DNA from: Pseudarthrobacter sp. NBSH8
GTDB taxonomy: Bacteria > Actinomycetota > Actinomycetes > Actinomycetales > Micrococcaceae
Reading direction: 5' to 3'
Assembly (NCBI RefSeq): GCF_014217545.1
Contig: NZ_CP043178.1
Span: 3,472,001 to 3,536,000, forward strand
DNA: 64,000 nt
The notes under the pieces were generated by a model. The model ran no database searches and was not told the origin of the DNA. It saw only the letters and a program-made list of their open reading frames with translations. This document shows, in pieces, positions 62,862 through 64,000 of this stretch; position 1 is the first letter of the stretch; every line of letters begins with the position of its first letter. The position numbers and the translations under genes are program-made.

Positions 62862-64000
62862 ATGAGCCCGTCGAAGACCCCGGCCGAGATCCTCACCATC
62901 GGCGGCACCGAGGTGCGCATCTCGAGTCCGGACAAGGTGGTGTTCCCCGAACCCGGACTGACAAAGCTCGATCTGGTGCGCTACTACCTCGCCGTGGCGG
63001 ATGGTGCGTTGCGCGGTGCGGGCGGCCGGCCCATGGTGCTCAAGCGCTTCCCGAAAGGCATCGACGCTGAGCCGTTTTTCCAGAAGCGCGTGCCCGAAAA
63101 CCACCCCGACTTCATCGATACAACCACGCTGCACTACGCATCGGGGACGTCGGCCGAGGAGGCCGTCATCCGGGATGCTGCGGGCCTGGCGTGGGTGGTG
63201 AATCTTGGCTGCCTGGACCTCAACCCGCATCCCGTGCGCGCCGAGGACCTTGATCACCCCGACGAACTCCGCGTCGACCTCGATCCGATGCCGGGAGTCA
63301 GCTGGTCCCAGATCGTCGACGTTGCGTATGTCGCGCGGGAGGTGCTCGACGACGTCGGACTGGTGGGGTGGCCGAAGACGAGCGGGTCGCGCGGACTCCA
63401 CATTCTGGTGCGGATCGCGCCGCAGTGGTCCTACCGCGACGTGCGGCTCGCCGCCGAGACCCTCGCCCGCGAGATCGAAAACCGCGCTCCGGGTCTTGCC
63501 ACCGCGCGCTGGTGGAAGGAGGAGCGCGGCGAGAGCGTCTTTGTCGATTTCAACCAGAACGCCAAAGACCGCACCGTGGCATCCGCGTACTCGATCCGGC
63601 CCCTACCGGACGCCCGGGTGTCGACGCCGCTCACCTGGGACGAGGTGCGCTTCATCCGTCCGGAACAATTCACGGTGCGCACGGTGCCCGAGCGCTTCGC
63701 CGACGCGGGCGACCCGCACGCCGGGATCGACGGCGCGGTGGGTGCACTCGACGGGCTCCTGGCGCTGGCGGCCAAGCTTGGCCCCGCGGAGAAAGCGCCC
63801 CGCAGCGGAGACGGCTCCGGCCGCCGGCAGTCGGTAATGCCGCTCATCGAGGTGGCCCGGACCAAGTCCAAAGCCAAGGCGGTCGTGGCGCTCGACGAGT
63901 GGAAGACCCGGCATGCGGACATCGTCCCGGCCCTGCGTCCGGCCGACGTGCTCGTCGATGGAATGCGCGGGTCCAGCTCGCTCTGGTACCGGGTGCGGGT
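62862..64000 (+). CDS. ligD: LigD-type DNA polymerase/primase domain protein, incomplete at the right edge
   Basis: At least 379 codons of the polymerase (PolDom) module of the NHEJ ligase system. It reads ISSPDKVVFPEPGLTKLDLV, GGRPMVLKRFPKGIDAEPFFQKRVPENHP, the catalytic Asp pair in LRVDLDPMPG, KTSGSRGLHILVRIAP and VFVDFNQNAKDRTVASAYSIRP. It extends or fills DNA ends during non-homologous joining. The ATG at 62862 has no clear ribosome site and may be leaderless. Whether a ligase domain follows cannot be seen. The TKSKAKAVVALDEWKTRH segment is a C-terminal extension often present in stand-alone PolDom proteins. Confidence 0.9.
   Translation, partial: MSPSKTPAEILTIGGTEVRISSPDKVVFPEPGLTKLDLVRYYLAVADGALRGAGGRPMVLKRFPKGIDAEPFFQKRVPENHPDFIDTTTLHYASGTSAEEAVIRDAAGLAWVVNLGCLDLNPHPVRAEDLDHPDELRVDLDPMPGVSWSQIVDVAYVAREVLDDVGLVGWPKTSGSRGLHILVRIAPQWSYRDVRLAAETLAREIENRAPGLATARWWKEERGESVFVDFNQNAKDRTVASAYSIRPLPDARVSTPLTWDEVRFIRPEQFTVRTVPERFADAGDPHAGIDGAVGALDGLLALAAKLGPAEKAPRSGDGSGRRQSVMPLIEVARTKSKAKAVVALDEWKTRHADIVPALRPADVLVDGMRGSSSLWYRVR

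Overview
The window is a high-GC actinobacterial chromosome segment. The best fit is a soil Micrococcaceae such as Arthrobacter or Pseudarthrobacter. The reasons are the strong GC bias, the PfkB/KDPG/DgoD sugar-acid operon fed by an ABC importer, the DesA3-like desaturase with its ferredoxin reductase, the homodimeric aceE, ANTAR-type regulators, and GC-rich hairpin terminators carrying a recurring GACGACGGCGGG core. The genus is inferred from gene content, not from a marker gene. No tRNA, rRNA, CRISPR, prophage or insertion sequence was found.

Layout. 1-3.3 kb: YjbR fragment, PAP2 phosphatase, a HEAT-like DNA alkylation repair protein and a zinc alcohol dehydrogenase. 3.4-11.1 kb: a D-galactonate (De Ley-Doudoroff) operon, reading solute-binding protein, two permeases, DgoD, KDPGal aldolase and PfkB kinase, with a divergent FadR-type GntR regulator and a beheaded MmyB-type regulator at its distal end. 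11.1-14.6 kb: secreted subtilase, NAD-dependent epimerase and an extra adenylate kinase. 14.8-18 kb: four consecutive secreted proteins, three with an Ala-Tyr-Trp motif after the signal segment, likely subunits of a surface structure, facing a GAF-ANTAR protein and a lone receiver. 20-26 kb: lytic transglycosylase, gene relics (DUF4956/VTC and an LLM-class oxidoreductase), hydrolase, desaturase and reductase. 26-30 kb: DUF2848, MHS transporter, GntR and nitrilase genes linked by TGTATACA operators. 30-45 kb: Amt with a GlnR-like box, PadR, class A PBP, Lrp/M20/MHS module, ArsR-SRPBCC pair, TspO, AlkD, metallophosphoesterase, MpaB and a matrixin relic. 45.8-62.8 kb: purine catabolism (uraD, uraH, an NCS1 permease with racemase and SDR, molybdenum hydroxylase with XdhC and MocA, NCS2 permease, guanine deaminase, 8-oxoguanine deaminase), interrupted by aceE. 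The right edge cuts a LigD-type polymerase gene.

How the genes work together. Purine bases would enter by the NCS2 carrier, be deaminated and oxidised by the molybdenum enzyme, which needs MocA and XdhC for cofactor maturation, and the products of uric acid oxidation would be processed by UraH and UraD. Urate oxidase is not in the window. Three similar 15-bp palindromes of the form TTYC-N7-GRAA precede three purine transcription units and suggest one shared regulator that is encoded elsewhere.

The least explained signals are a 63-nt inverted-repeat family (three copies with covarying arms), the secreted AYW-protein cluster, and several gene relics created by clean 5' or internal deletions.
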